DNA from: an uncultured Lentisphaeraceae bacterium
GTDB taxonomy: Bacteria > Verrucomicrobiota > Kiritimatiellia > RFP12 > DVOR01
Direction: 5' to 3'
DNA: 60,043 bases
NCBI GenBank assembly: GCA_949288955.1
Contig: CASEMS010000017.1
Span: 1-60,043 of the forward strand
The stretch's first letter is position 1; every line of letters begins with the position of its first letter. The notes under the pieces were generated by a model that was not told the origin of the DNA, did not search any database, and saw only the letters and a program-made list of their open reading frames with translations. A program made the translations under genes and the position numbers. Below, one piece after another: positions 23,782 to 32,139 of this stretch.

Positions 23782-24759
23782 ATGCCCGACGCGCAACCCC
23801 TCCTCCAAGTCAAGAACCTCACCATCGCCTTCGACAACGACGAGACCCGGCAGGCCGTCACCACCGTCGAGGACGTCTCCTTCGACGTCCACCGCGGCGA
23901 GATCCTCTGCATCGTGGGCGAATCCGGCTGCGGCAAATCCGTCAGCTCCATGTGCATCCCGCGGCTCCTCCCCAGCCCCCCCTCCAAGATTCTCTCCGGC
24001 GAGATCCTCTTCGAGGGCGTCGACCTCCTGACCCTGCCCATCGCCAAGATGCGCGCCTACCGCGGCAAGAAGATCGGCGTCATCTTCCAAGACCCGATGA
24101 CCGCGCTCTCCCCGCTCGTGCGCGTGGGCGACCAAATCGTCGAGGCCCTGCGCATCCATTACCCGGAGATGACCCGTGAGGCCGCCCGCGCCCAGGCGTT
24201 GGACTGGCTTGGCAAGGTGGGCATCCAGAACCCCGTCCTCGCCCTCCGCGCCTATCCCTACGAACTCTCCGGCGGGATGCAGCAGCGCGTCATGATCGCC
24301 ATGTGCCTGATCCTGGAGCCCCAGCTCGTCATCGCCGACGAGCCGACCACCGCGCTCGACGTCACCATCCAGGCGCAGGTGCTGGAGCTGATGCTCCAGC
24401 TCCACCGCAAAGACTCCGGGATGATCTTCATCACCCACGACATGGGCGTCGTCTACCGCATGGCCGACCGCGTCATCGTGATGTACGCCGGGCAGATTGT
24501 GGAGCAGGCCTCCGCCAAGGACTTCTTCGCCTGCCCCAAGCACCCTTACGCCCGCGCCCTCCTCGACGCCCTCCCCAGCCACGCCACCCGCGGGCGCCGC
24601 CTCAAGGCCATCCCCGGCCAAGTCCCAAGCCCCGGCAACTACGCCCCCGGTTGCCGTTTCGCCGAGCGGTGCGCCTTGGCCCGCCCCGAATGCGCCACCA
24701 CGCCGCCCGCGCTCCGCACCGTCGGCACCCATCTCGTCCGCTGCCCCTTGGCGGAATAA
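23782..24759 (+). CDS. oligopeptide ABC transporter ATP-binding protein, OppD-like
   Basis: A 325-aa ATPase energising peptide uptake with the preceding permease. Walker A GESGCGKS is at 46-53, then FQDPMTALSPLVRVGDQI, signature LSGGMQQR and Walker B LVIADEPTTALD. The OppD-type C-terminal tail has PSPGNYAPGCRFAERCALARPEC, whose cysteines may bind an iron-sulfur cluster as in related proteins. ATG 23782 is preferred because AGG lies upstream; ATG 23770 overlapping the permease stop is the alternative. Its OppF-type partner is encoded at 27315-28067 on the other strand. Confidence 0.94.
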   Translation: MPDAQPLLQVKNLTIAFDNDETRQAVTTVEDVSFDVHRGEILCIVGESGCGKSVSSMCIPRLLPSPPSKILSGEILFEGVDLLTLPIAKMRAYRGKKIGVIFQDPMTALSPLVRVGDQIVEALRIHYPEMTREAARAQALDWLGKVGIQNPVLALRAYPYELSGGMQQRVMIAMCLILEPQLVIADEPTTALDVTIQAQVLELMLQLHRKDSGMIFITHDMGVVYRMADRVIVMYAGQIVEQASAKDFFACPKHPYARALLDALPSHATRGRRLKAIPGQVPSPGNYAPGCRFAERCALARPECATTPPALRTVGTHLVRCPLAE

Positions 24760-24788
24760 GCCCAGTTTCTCGGAAAGGAACCCACGAC

Positions 24789-25604
24789 ATGAAACTCCAC
24801 ACCCTCGCGGCTCTCGCGGTCACCGCGCTCCTCCCAGCCCTCGCCCCCGCGCAGGACGCCGTCCCCACCACCCTCTCCTACCTCACCTTCAACATCGGCG
24901 GCGGCGCGCCCGAGAACTTCGGCTATAAGCACCCCTTCGACCTGCCCCGCGCCGCGCAGACCATCAAGAAACTTGACGCCGACTTCGTCGCCCTCCAGGA
25001 GGTCGACCAGTTCGTCGGCCGCAACAAGAACCCCAAGCGCGACACCGCCGGCGACCTCGCCAAGGCCGCGGGCTATCCCTACCACCACTTCGCCAAGACC
25101 ATCACCGTGCGCGACGGCGACTACGGCATCGCCCTCCTCTCCAAATACAAGCCTGTCTCCGTCAAGTCCTTCGTCCTGCCGAAGACCAACGAGCAGCGCG
25201 TCCTCCTCGATGCCCGCTTCCGCATGGCCGACGGCAAGACCCTTGCCGTCCTGGCCACGCACCTGGACTTCCCCTCCTCCGCCCGCCAGAAGCAGGCCAC
25301 GGCCATCGTCCAATATCTCAAGGACAACCCTGCCGACCGTGTCCTCTTCGCCGGCGACCTCAACGCCGACCTCGACTCCCCCGAGCTGAAGATCCTCGCC
25401 ACCGCCCTCACCCCCCTCACTCCCGAGCCCGACAAGTGCACCTATCTGGAGCCCGGAAGCAAGGCCATCGACCATGTCTTCGGCCGCGCCGCCGAGGGCG
25501 AGAAGTGGGAGACGCTCCCTGGCACGCGCCGGTGCGTCTACGACGACCAAGCGCCGCTCTCCGACCATATGCCCGTCCTCGTCAAGCTCCGCGTCGCGAA
25601 GTGA
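24789..25604 (+). CDS. secreted endonuclease/exonuclease/phosphatase-family protein
   Basis: The product is 271 aa with a signal peptide (MKLHTLAALAVTALLPALAPAQD). It has the full set of EEP-fold residues: N35 (LTFNIGGG), E71 (ALQEVDQFVG), H158 (VLATHLDF), D190 and N192 (FAGDLNADL) and the terminal D259-H260 (PLSDHMPV). It is a Mg-dependent phosphodiesterase or phosphatase acting outside the cytoplasm; the substrate (nucleic acid, phospholipid head group, sugar phosphate) cannot be told. It is closely related to the next gene, evidently by duplication. AAGGA lies upstream of ATG 24789, and a hairpin terminator follows at 25620. Confidence 0.88.
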   Translation: MKLHTLAALAVTALLPALAPAQDAVPTTLSYLTFNIGGGAPENFGYKHPFDLPRAAQTIKKLDADFVALQEVDQFVGRNKNPKRDTAGDLAKAAGYPYHHFAKTITVRDGDYGIALLSKYKPVSVKSFVLPKTNEQRVLLDARFRMADGKTLAVLATHLDFPSSARQKQATAIVQYLKDNPADRVLFAGDLNADLDSPELKILATALTPLTPEPDKCTYLEPGSKAIDHVFGRAAEGEKWETLPGTRRCVYDDQAPLSDHMPVLVKLRVAK

Positions 25605-25619
25605 GTGTGCCCCAAGCGA

Positions 25620-25645
25620 GCCCCGCCTCGGCGGGGCTTTTCTTT
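25620..25645 (+). terminator. rho-independent terminator
   Basis: GCCCCGCC-TC-GGCGGGGC followed by TTTTCTTT, 15 nt after the stop at 25604. Confidence 0.75.
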
Positions 25646-25666
25646 GCCCCTCCCAGAAATCTCCGA

Positions 25667-27247
25667 ATGCCCCATCGCCTTGCCGCCCTCGCGCTCGCCG
25701 CGCTCCTTCCCATCCTCGCTCCCGCGCAGGACGTACCGACCGACCTCACCTACGTTACCTTCAACATCGGCGGCGGCGCGATCTCCAACTTCGACCTCCC
25801 TCGCGCCGCGCGAATCATCAAGGAGCTCGACGCCGACTTCGTCGCCCTCCAGGAGGTGGATCAGTGGGTCGGCCGCAACGGCAACCCCGCCCGCGACACC
25901 GCCGGGGACATCGCCGAGGCCGCGGGCTATCCCCACCACGTCTTCGCCAAGGCCATCGACCTGCAGGGCGGTGAGTACGGCGTCGCCCTCCTTTCCAAGC
26001 ACGAGCCCCTCTCCGTCTCCCGCCACCTCCTCCCCTCCTCCAGCGAACAGCGCGTCCTCCTCGACGCCCGCTTCCGCATGGCCGACGGCAAAACGCTCGC
26101 CATCCTCGTCACCCACCTCGACTTCCCCTCCTCCGCCCGCCAGAAGCAAACCTTGGACATCCTCCGATACCTCGACGAGAACCCCGCCGACCGCGTCCTC
26201 CTCGCCGGCGACCTCAACGCCGAGCTGGGCAGCCCCGAACTCGACATCCTCACCTCCGCCCTCACCCCGCTCACCCCCGACCCAGACAGCGCCACCTACA
26301 TCGGAGACCCAGACACCAAGGCCATCGACCACTTCTTCGGCCGTACCGTGCTGGGCGAGGCGTGGCGGATGTTCCCCGATTCCCGGCACGAGGATTACGG
26401 CGATGCGACGCCCGTCTCGGATCATGTGCCTGTCCTCCTCCACGTTGCCGTCGCCTCGCTCGGGCCGCCCGCGCCCGTGCCCAACGAGCTTTCCTGTCTC
26501 AACTTCAACGCCGCCGGGGGCGTCTCCTCCTCCCTCGGCTACACCTCACCCTTCGACGTCGAGGCCGTCGGCGCGCTCCTCAAGGAGTTGGACGCTGACT
26601 TCGTGGCCCTCCAAAAGGTCGATCACTGGGTCAAACGCGCCGGTAATCCCGCCCGCGACACCGCCGGAGACATCGCCGAGGCCGCCGGTTACCCACACCA
26701 TTTCTTCGCCAAGGCCATTGACCTGCGGGACGGTGCCTACGGCGTCGCCCTCCTCTCCAAGCACCGCCCCCTCTCCGTCAACGCCATCCTCCTCCCCAAC
26801 CCCGAAAACACCGAGCGGCGCGTCCTCCTCGACGCCCGATTCCGCATGGCCGGCGGCAAGACCCTCGCCGTCCTTGTTACACATTTCGAGACCAATGAGA
26901 CCGCCCGCCGTGCCCAAGCGCAGGCCCTCCTTGACCATCTCGCCGACGCCCCCGCCGACCGCGTCCTCCTCTCGGGCTTCCTCAACGACACCGTCGGCTC
27001 CCCTACCCTCGCCACGCTCACCGCCCAACTCACCCTCCTCACCCCCGACCCCAACCAAAGCACCACCCTCGACCCCGACGACCACGCCTGCGACCACATC
27101 CTTACTGGAGCGCTCCCCGACGAACAGTGGCTGTCGCTTCCCGGCACCCGCCGCGTGTATTACGAAGGCGCACCCCTTTCCGACCATCTTCCCCTCCTTG
27201 TCCGCCTTCGCCTTCGCCTCCCCGGCTATCGCCTCCGCCTCCGCTGA
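25667..27247 (+). CDS. tandem double EEP-domain secreted protein, second domain degenerate
   Basis: The product is 526 aa with a signal peptide (MPHRLAALALAALLPILAPAQ). Domain 1 (24-262) keeps all EEP residues: N33, E63 (LQEVDQW), H150, D182/N184 (AGDLNAEL), D252-H253. Domain 2 (273-526) is a duplicate retaining N281, H406 and D506-H507. However, the metal-binding Glu is Lys (LQKVDHW, K317) and the GDLN motif reads SGFLN (F438). On family knowledge the second domain should be catalytically dead, perhaps binding substrate or regulating. Similar phrases (RDTAGDIAEAAGYPHH) in all three domains of this and the previous gene show recent local duplication. The start is ATG 25667, after the upstream terminator; the ribosome binding site is weak. 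Confidence 0.85.
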   Translation: MPHRLAALALAALLPILAPAQDVPTDLTYVTFNIGGGAISNFDLPRAARIIKELDADFVALQEVDQWVGRNGNPARDTAGDIAEAAGYPHHVFAKAIDLQGGEYGVALLSKHEPLSVSRHLLPSSSEQRVLLDARFRMADGKTLAILVTHLDFPSSARQKQTLDILRYLDENPADRVLLAGDLNAELGSPELDILTSALTPLTPDPDSATYIGDPDTKAIDHFFGRTVLGEAWRMFPDSRHEDYGDATPVSDHVPVLLHVAVASLGPPAPVPNELSCLNFNAAGGVSSSLGYTSPFDVEAVGALLKELDADFVALQKVDHWVKRAGNPARDTAGDIAEAAGYPHHFFAKAIDLRDGAYGVALLSKHRPLSVNAILLPNPENTERRVLLDARFRMAGGKTLAVLVTHFETNETARRAQAQALLDHLADAPADRVLLSGFLNDTVGSPTLATLTAQLTLLTPDPNQSTTLDPDDHACDHILTGALPDEQWLSLPGTRRVYYEGAPLSDHLPLLVRLRLRLPGYRLRLR

Positions 27248-27263
27248 CCCATACCGAAGATGC

Positions 27264-27301
27264 AAAAAAAAAGCCCCCGGCCTTTCGGCCGGGGGCTTTT
27301 T
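27264..27301. terminator. bidirectional terminator
   Basis: A9, then GCCCCCGGCC-TTTC-GGCCGGGGGC, then T5. It lies between convergent genes ending at 27247 (+) and 27315 (-) and can serve both. Confidence 0.92.
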
Positions 27302-27314
27302 CGCGTCCACCCAA

Positions 27315-28067
27315 TCAAGCGTTGAGGGCCGCGGCCACGTCTGGGACGGCGGCGAGGAGGGTCTTGGTGTAGGAATGCTGAGGGTTGGAGAAGACGGTCT
27401 TGGCGTCGCCACGCTCGACAATCTCACCGGCGTGCATGACGATGAGTCGGTCGCAGACGGTACGCACGACGGCGAGGTCGTGGGAGATAAGGAGGATGGT
27501 GAGGTTACGGCGGGCGCGAAGGTCTGCCAATAGATTGAGCACGCGGGCTTGGACAGAGACGTCGAGGGCGGAGACCGGCTCGTCGGCGACGATCACACGG
27601 GGGTTCATGGCGAGCGCGCGGGCAATGGAGATGCGCTGGCACTGGCCGCCGGAGAGCTCGCGGGGATAGGCGGCGGTGACGTCGGGCGGGAGACCCACCT
27701 CGTCGAGCAACGTGGCGATGCGGGCCGCGCGCCCCTCGGGGGGGTAGAGGCGATGGACGGCGAGCACCTCGGTGAGCGCGTCGCCGATGGTCTTGCGGGG
27801 GTTGAGGGAGCCGACGGCGTCCTGGAAGATCATCTGGACGGCACCGCGCGGCATGGAGGCAAAGGCGGCGGCACCGGAGGCGATGGGCTGGAGGCCGCAG
27901 AGTGCCTTGGCAAGCGTGCTCTTGCCGCAACCGGATTCGCCGACGATGCCGAAGAACTCATTCTCACGGACATCGAAGGATACGCCCTTGACAGCGCGGA
28001 AGGGGGGCTTCCCCGGGCGAGGATATTCGACCACGAGGTCATTGACGGTAAGGATGGGAGCGTTCAT
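27315..28067 (-). CDS. oligopeptide ABC transporter ATP-binding protein, OppF-like
   Basis: The product is 250 aa. Walker A GESGCGKST is at 43-51, then MIFQDAVGSLNPRKTIGDAL, signature LSGGQCQR, Walker B VIVADEPVSALD and the switch His in LLISHDLAVV. It is short for OppF (about 330) because the usual C-terminal Cys/Pro-rich tail is absent. It is the last gene of a minus-strand operon after tonB (ATGA overlap at 28064-28067), convergent with the OppC/OppD-like genes. It probably completes that transporter from a separate transcription unit, though pairing with another system cannot be excluded. Confidence 0.9.
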   Translation of the reverse strand: MNAPILTVNDLVVEYPRPGKPPFRAVKGVSFDVRENEFFGIVGESGCGKSTLAKALCGLQPIASGAAAFASMPRGAVQMIFQDAVGSLNPRKTIGDALTEVLAVHRLYPPEGRAARIATLLDEVGLPPDVTAAYPRELSGGQCQRISIARALAMNPRVIVADEPVSALDVSVQARVLNLLADLRARRNLTILLISHDLAVVRTVCDRLIVMHAGEIVERGDAKTVFSNPQHSYTKTLLAAVPDVAAALNA

Positions 28068-28765
28068 CGGAGCGAGAAGGAGATGGGTTGGAGAAGGCGT
28101 CCCGGGCCACCGGCGAAACGGGCGTCCCGGATCATGCGGAGGGCGGCGCGGTCGAGGACTTTGTGGCCGCTCGTCTGATGGATGGAGGCTTCGGCGAGCG
28201 TACCGTCGGCGGCGACTCGGAGGTCGAGGACGACGGTGCCCTCCCAGCCATTGCGGCGGGCCTCGGGTGGGTAATGCTTGATCAGGCGGGAGAGGTCGGT
28301 GACCAGGCGCGGCTTATCGACCCGAGCGGTGGCACCGGCGGCGGGGCGCGGCGTCTGGGCGGGAGGGAGCGCAATCTCAGGCAGAGCGGTGGGGTCTGGC
28401 GCGTGGTTGGGCTCAGGCAGTTTGGGCGGTTGGGGGGCGGGGGGAAGAGGGAGATCCGCGGGACGTTCCGGGGGTGGGAGGGGGAGAGGGATGGAGGAGG
28501 CGGTGTCAAGGAGATAAGGCGCGGGATCGGGGCGCGGCATCTGGGCGACAGGACGATCTGGGGCGACAGCTTCCACCGGGGTCTCGCTCTCCGTCTCGGC
28601 GATGGTGAGCTCGATGGCATCGACCAAAAGGCGCGGCTCGGGCGCGGCGTCCGGGTCGAGCCTCCAATGGGCGCCCCAGAGGGCGACAAGAAGGTGGAGG
28701 GCAAGGGCGGCGCCCAAGAGGGCGCTTTCGCGGACGGCGCAGGCCAACAGCCTGAGAGCGCCCAT
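28064..28765 (-). CDS. TonB-family energy transducer
   Basis: The 233-aa product spans the periplasm to pass proton-motive energy to outer-membrane receptors. The N-terminal anchor is RESALLGAALALHLLVALWGAHW (about 12-35). A long Pro-rich linker (PLPLPPPERPADLPLPPAPQPPKLPEP) follows, then the C-terminal TonB domain from about 155 (YPPEARRNGWEGTVVLDLRVAADGTLAEASIHQTSGHKVLDRAALRMIRDARF), with the expected YPxxA...G motif. ATG 28765 follows the exbD stop by one base. It is operonic with exbB and exbD. No TonB-dependent receptor is present in the window. Confidence 0.9.
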   Translation of the reverse strand: MGALRLLACAVRESALLGAALALHLLVALWGAHWRLDPDAAPEPRLLVDAIELTIAETESETPVEAVAPDRPVAQMPRPDPAPYLLDTASSIPLPLPPPERPADLPLPPAPQPPKLPEPNHAPDPTALPEIALPPAQTPRPAAGATARVDKPRLVTDLSRLIKHYPPEARRNGWEGTVVLDLRVAADGTLAEASIHQTSGHKVLDRAALRMIRDARFAGGPGRLLQPISFSLR

Positions 28766-28766
28766 C

Positions 28767-29168
28767 TCAGCGGCCCTTCTCGACTTGGTAGGTGACCTTG
28801 GAGACGCCTGCGGCGCGAAGGGCGGCCATGAGTTCGAGGGCCGGGCCGGCGTGCGCCTGCCGGTCGGCACGGATGACGACGGGCAAACCGAGAGACTGCG
28901 CACGAAGGGCAGCGGCCTCGACCGCAGCCTCCGCGCCCATCGGAGTGCGTCCGTCCAGGAGAATCTCATCGGCGGCGGTGAGGACGAGCTGGATGCTCTG
29001 TCCGCGAGAGATCGGGCCATCGGCGCGGGGTAACTCCACGCGAAGGCCCCGCTGAACGGTCATCGTAAGGAAGGCGTAGACAAAGAAGACGATGAGGAGG
29101 AAGACGACATCCATGATGGGCGTCATCTCCAACCGCGCGCGGGGCGGCTCCTCCTCGGCGAGCCTCAC
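28767..29168 (-). CDS. ExbD/TolR-family biopolymer transport protein
   Basis: 133 aa, starting at GTG 29168, which overlaps the exbB stop (GTGA). A short cytoplasmic start is followed by the single membrane helix RLEMTPIMDVVFLLIVFFVYAFL with the essential proton-conducting Asp at position 20. A periplasmic domain ends in DRQAHAGPALELMAALRAAGVSKVTYQVE, the usual ExbD ending. It works with the ExbB-type protein and TonB. Confidence 0.93.
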   Translation of the reverse strand: MRLAEEEPPRARLEMTPIMDVVFLLIVFFVYAFLTMTVQRGLRVELPRADGPISRGQSIQLVLTAADEILLDGRTPMGAEAAVEAAALRAQSLGLPVVIRADRQAHAGPALELMAALRAAGVSKVTYQVEKGR

Positions 29169-29791
29169 GGCTTGGCCTCCGCGGCGTGCTCGGCGTCGGT
29201 CATGGCACGCTCCAAGGAGCGGACAAGCGCGGCGTGCCAAACACGCCCGGCGTTGAGGGGGATGAGCGCGGCCATCGAGACGACCAGGCCCGCGGCGGTG
29301 GTGATGAGCGCCTCGGCGATACCACCGGCCACGCCCGTGGGATCATCCACCCCCATACTGCCCATGAGGTCGAAGGAGGCGATGATGCCGGTGACGGTGC
29401 CAAGGATGCCGAGCATCGGGGCCAACGTTACGATGGTGTCCAGCACGCCAAGCCCCCGGGCCAACCGCCTGACAAGCGTGCGGGCCTCACGCTCCAACGC
29501 CTCGCCGAAAGGCCGCCCCGACTGGGCGAGGGCTACGGCGAGAACATGGGCGTAGGGCGAGGCGGAGGTCTTGGCGGCCTGCTCGGCCGCCGCCCGGTCT
29601 CCCTTGCGCAGGGCGGCGAGGGCATAGTTCCACCCCGCGGCGCCGACGCGCACCGCCAAGCGATGGAAAAGCCATTGGAGCACCTTGCGAAGGACAACCA
29701 AGACGACCAAGACGGAGCAGACCGCGATGGGCCACATGACGGGCCCACCACGGTGCATCAGGGTGGCGATGAGGTCAAGCGCGCCGTCCAT
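29165..29791 (-). CDS. MotA/TolQ/ExbB proton channel family protein
   Basis: 208 aa with three membrane helices: about 17-35 (VMWPIAVCSVLVVLVVLRKVL), 118-140 (LDTIVTLAPMLGILGTVTGIIASF) and 155-180 (GIAEALITTAAGLVVSMAALIPLNA). The TLAPMLGILGTVTGI and GIAEALITTAAGL signatures define the ExbB/TolQ channel. It forms the proton-driven motor with ExbD at 28767. The start overlaps the stop of the lipoprotein gene upstream (ATGA at 29791). Confidence 0.94.
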   Translation of the reverse strand: MDGALDLIATLMHRGGPVMWPIAVCSVLVVLVVLRKVLQWLFHRLAVRVGAAGWNYALAALRKGDRAAAEQAAKTSASPYAHVLAVALAQSGRPFGEALEREARTLVRRLARGLGVLDTIVTLAPMLGILGTVTGIIASFDLMGSMGVDDPTGVAGGIAEALITTAAGLVVSMAALIPLNAGRVWHAALVRSLERAMTDAEHAAEAKP

Positions 29792-31263
29792 CAGCGGCCC
29801 TTCCGCGTGGCGCCGGGGATGCGGACGGTGTAGGTCTCGCCGGCCTTGGGCGCGGCGGCGGGGAAGCGGATCATGTTGTCGAGCGTCAGGTCAGGCGCGC
29901 CAAGCGCGTCGGAGGCCTCGATCGCGGCGGGGTCGTAGGCCCAGGAGCCGGGGAGGCGGAGCCACACCGTGTCGCGGCCGCGGACGCCGGGGCGGGCCTC
30001 GGCGGTGAGGACGAGCGCGCCGTCGGAGTCGATGTAGGGCGGGAGCACCGCCCAACGCCCGTCGGCGATGCGTGCGTCAAGGGCGGGGTCGCCGTAGAAG
30101 GCGACGACGTCGCGGTCGTGGAGGTTGCCGATGCGATCCTGCATCTGCTGTTGGGTCTCCTTGGCGGGGGCGCCGTCCTTGTCGCGGGCCTGCTTCCAAG
30201 CGACCATGCCCGGCGTGACGGGGAGATTGAGGTGCTTGAGCTCGGTGATGCGGAAGGCCATCATGTCGGGGATGTCGTAGTCCTGGATGGTCTTGACGAT
30301 GCCGGTGTTGGTGAAGTGGAAGGCCTCGTTGGCGGTGCAGAGGCCGGCGGTGTCGATGAAGAGCCCCTGAGTGCCCCAGCCCTGGGCGCCGAACCAGGTG
30401 GTGACGGTGTAGCCCATGAACTGGCGGGCGGCGCCATCCTTGATCCAAGAGAGGGCCATGCAGTCAGGCCTGTCGATGTCGCCGATGAGGCAATTGCCGG
30501 TGCCAAAGTAGACCTTCGGCTCATCGCTGCCGGCGGGGCGGTCAACCTTCTTGGTGTCGCGGGCGATGAGGCGGCCATCCTTGTGGACGAGGGCCATGTT
30601 GGGGCCGGAGTAGCCCATCTGCCAATCGTGCTGGGTGGCGTGGCCGGAGGTGGTCATGAACTGGATGCGGTCCTTCTGGAGACGCTCCAGGACGCCGAGG
30701 GTGTTGTCCGTGTCGCAGGGGGCGTCCTGCACCTTCTCGGTGACGCCGCGCTCCCAGTAGTTCATGGTGCCGCGGTGATCCTCGGTGTAACGCCAAGCCT
30801 GGCGGAAGGCGGTGAGGTCGCCGTTGGCGCAGTCCAACGCCCGCTCGATGGCGATGGGGTCGGCCTTGGCGAGGGCCTCGGCGGAGGCGGGGTCGTAGCC
30901 TGTAACAATGCCCCAGAAAGTGTCCGTGTAGGGGTCGTCGTCCAGCGCGCGGCAGAGGTTGCTGACGGCGAAGGTCAGCCGCGCGCCCGCCTGCTCGGGC
31001 TTGACGACGAAGGCGGTGAAGCTGGGCTGGGCGGCGGCGAGGGCCGCCTTGGCCTCATCGACCGACTTGTCCCAGACGATGACCTCCGCGCCGGGATACT
31101 TGGCGGCGAGGGCATCGACGGTGGCGGCCTTCCAAGCGGGGTCGTCCATCACGGCCTTGGAGACGACGATGGCGTAGGTGTCCATCGGGATTTCGACGGG
31201 GCAGAAGACCGCGCACCCGGCGAGGGCGAGCACACCTCCGGTGAGACAGGGGAAAAGACGCAT
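29791..31263 (-). CDS. lipoprotein of unknown function, possible gingipain (C25)-like fold
   Basis: 490 aa. MRLFPCLTGGVLALAGC gives a lipobox (LAGC), so lipid anchoring at Cys17 is predicted. The early part (TYAIVVSKAVMDDPAWKAATVDALAAKYPGAEVIVWD) alternates strands and helices. Then come FMTTSGHATQHDWQMGY (H208) and VYFGTGNCLIGDIDRPDCMALSWIKDGAARQFMGYT (C258). A His in a GH motif followed by a Cys after a strand, then Ala/Gly-rich helix and strand, is the layout of clan CD peptidases such as C25 gingipains. I suggest, without certainty, a lipid-anchored cysteine peptidase or an inactive relative. It is coupled to exbB downstream and 15 nt after mrp. Confidence 0.6.
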   Translation of the reverse strand: MRLFPCLTGGVLALAGCAVFCPVEIPMDTYAIVVSKAVMDDPAWKAATVDALAAKYPGAEVIVWDKSVDEAKAALAAAQPSFTAFVVKPEQAGARLTFAVSNLCRALDDDPYTDTFWGIVTGYDPASAEALAKADPIAIERALDCANGDLTAFRQAWRYTEDHRGTMNYWERGVTEKVQDAPCDTDNTLGVLERLQKDRIQFMTTSGHATQHDWQMGYSGPNMALVHKDGRLIARDTKKVDRPAGSDEPKVYFGTGNCLIGDIDRPDCMALSWIKDGAARQFMGYTVTTWFGAQGWGTQGLFIDTAGLCTANEAFHFTNTGIVKTIQDYDIPDMMAFRITELKHLNLPVTPGMVAWKQARDKDGAPAKETQQQMQDRIGNLHDRDVVAFYGDPALDARIADGRWAVLPPYIDSDGALVLTAEARPGVRGRDTVWLRLPGSWAYDPAAIEASDALGAPDLTLDNMIRFPAAAPKAGETYTVRIPGATRKGR

Positions 31264-31278
31264 GGCAGGGTTCCGTTC

Positions 31279-32121
31279 TTAGCCGATTGAAAGCAGATTG
31301 TCCACCACGGCCATGAAGGCCTTGGCGGCGGGGGAATCGGGATGGGAGACGACGAAGGGACGCCCCTCATCGCCGCTCTCGCCGATCTCGGTGGCGATGG
31401 GCAGCTTGCCCAGGAAGGGAAGCGCGTAGCGCTTGGCCAGGGCCTCGCCACCGCCGGTCTTGAAGATGGGCGTGAACGTGCCGCAATGCGGGCAGGTGAA
31501 GCCGCTCATGTTCTCGATGACGCCCGCGATGCGCCGCCCCAACTGGTTGCAGAAGGAGATGGACTTGCTTACGTCAAGGGTCGCCACCTGCTGCGGGGTG
31601 GTAACGAGGACGGCCTCCGCCTCGGGGATCAGCTGGCAGATCGAAAGCGGCTCATCGCCCGTGCCGGGGGGGCAATCGACAATCAGGTAATCCAAGTCGC
31701 CCCAGCGCACCTCACCGATGAACTGCTTGATGACGCCCGCCTTGAGTGGGCCGCGCCAGACGATCGGCTCGTCGTCCTTCTCCAGGATGAGCGCGGTGGA
31801 CATCACCTTCAGGCCCTCAGGCGTCTCGGCGGGGAGGAGCTTCTCGCCGTCGCTCATCGCGCGCTGCCCTTGGAGGCCCAGGATTTTGGGGATGCTCGGC
31901 CCGTGGACATCCACGTCTAGCAGACCCACCTTCTGACCACGCAGGCAGAGCCCCAACGCCAGGTTGGCCGCCACCGTGCTCTTGCCCACGCCGCCCTTGC
32001 CCGAAAGCACCACGAAGACGTGCCTGATACGCTCAAGCGTCGGCTTCACCGGGTCTTCCTTCGGCGTCGCGCACGAGCCCTTGCTCGCGCACGCCGCGCA
32101 ATTGCCGTCGCAATCCGCCAT
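31279..32121 (-). CDS. Mrp/NBP35-family iron-sulfur cluster carrier ATPase
   Basis: 280 aa, P-loop ATPase carrying Fe-S clusters to apo-proteins. The N-terminal CDGNCAACASKGSC cysteine motif is the NBP35-type addition. The deviant Walker A is SGKGGVGKSTVAANLALGL, then DVDVHGPSIPKILG, WRGPLKAGVIKQFIGEVRWGDLDYLIVDCPPGTGDE, and CPHC late in the protein for the bridging cluster. 18 nt after thyX, 15 nt before the lipoprotein gene. Family assignment is strong. Confidence 0.95.
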   Translation of the reverse strand: MADCDGNCAACASKGSCATPKEDPVKPTLERIRHVFVVLSGKGGVGKSTVAANLALGLCLRGQKVGLLDVDVHGPSIPKILGLQGQRAMSDGEKLLPAETPEGLKVMSTALILEKDDEPIVWRGPLKAGVIKQFIGEVRWGDLDYLIVDCPPGTGDEPLSICQLIPEAEAVLVTTPQQVATLDVSKSISFCNQLGRRIAGVIENMSGFTCPHCGTFTPIFKTGGGEALAKRYALPFLGKLPIATEIGESGDEGRPFVVSHPDSPAAKAFMAVVDNLLSIG

Positions 32122-32139
32122 GATGATCCATCCTTTCGG

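Noticed and set aside
27264..27301. Small RNA gene between the convergent units
   Set aside because: It is a textbook bidirectional terminator with A- and T-runs on both sides; no promoter inside.
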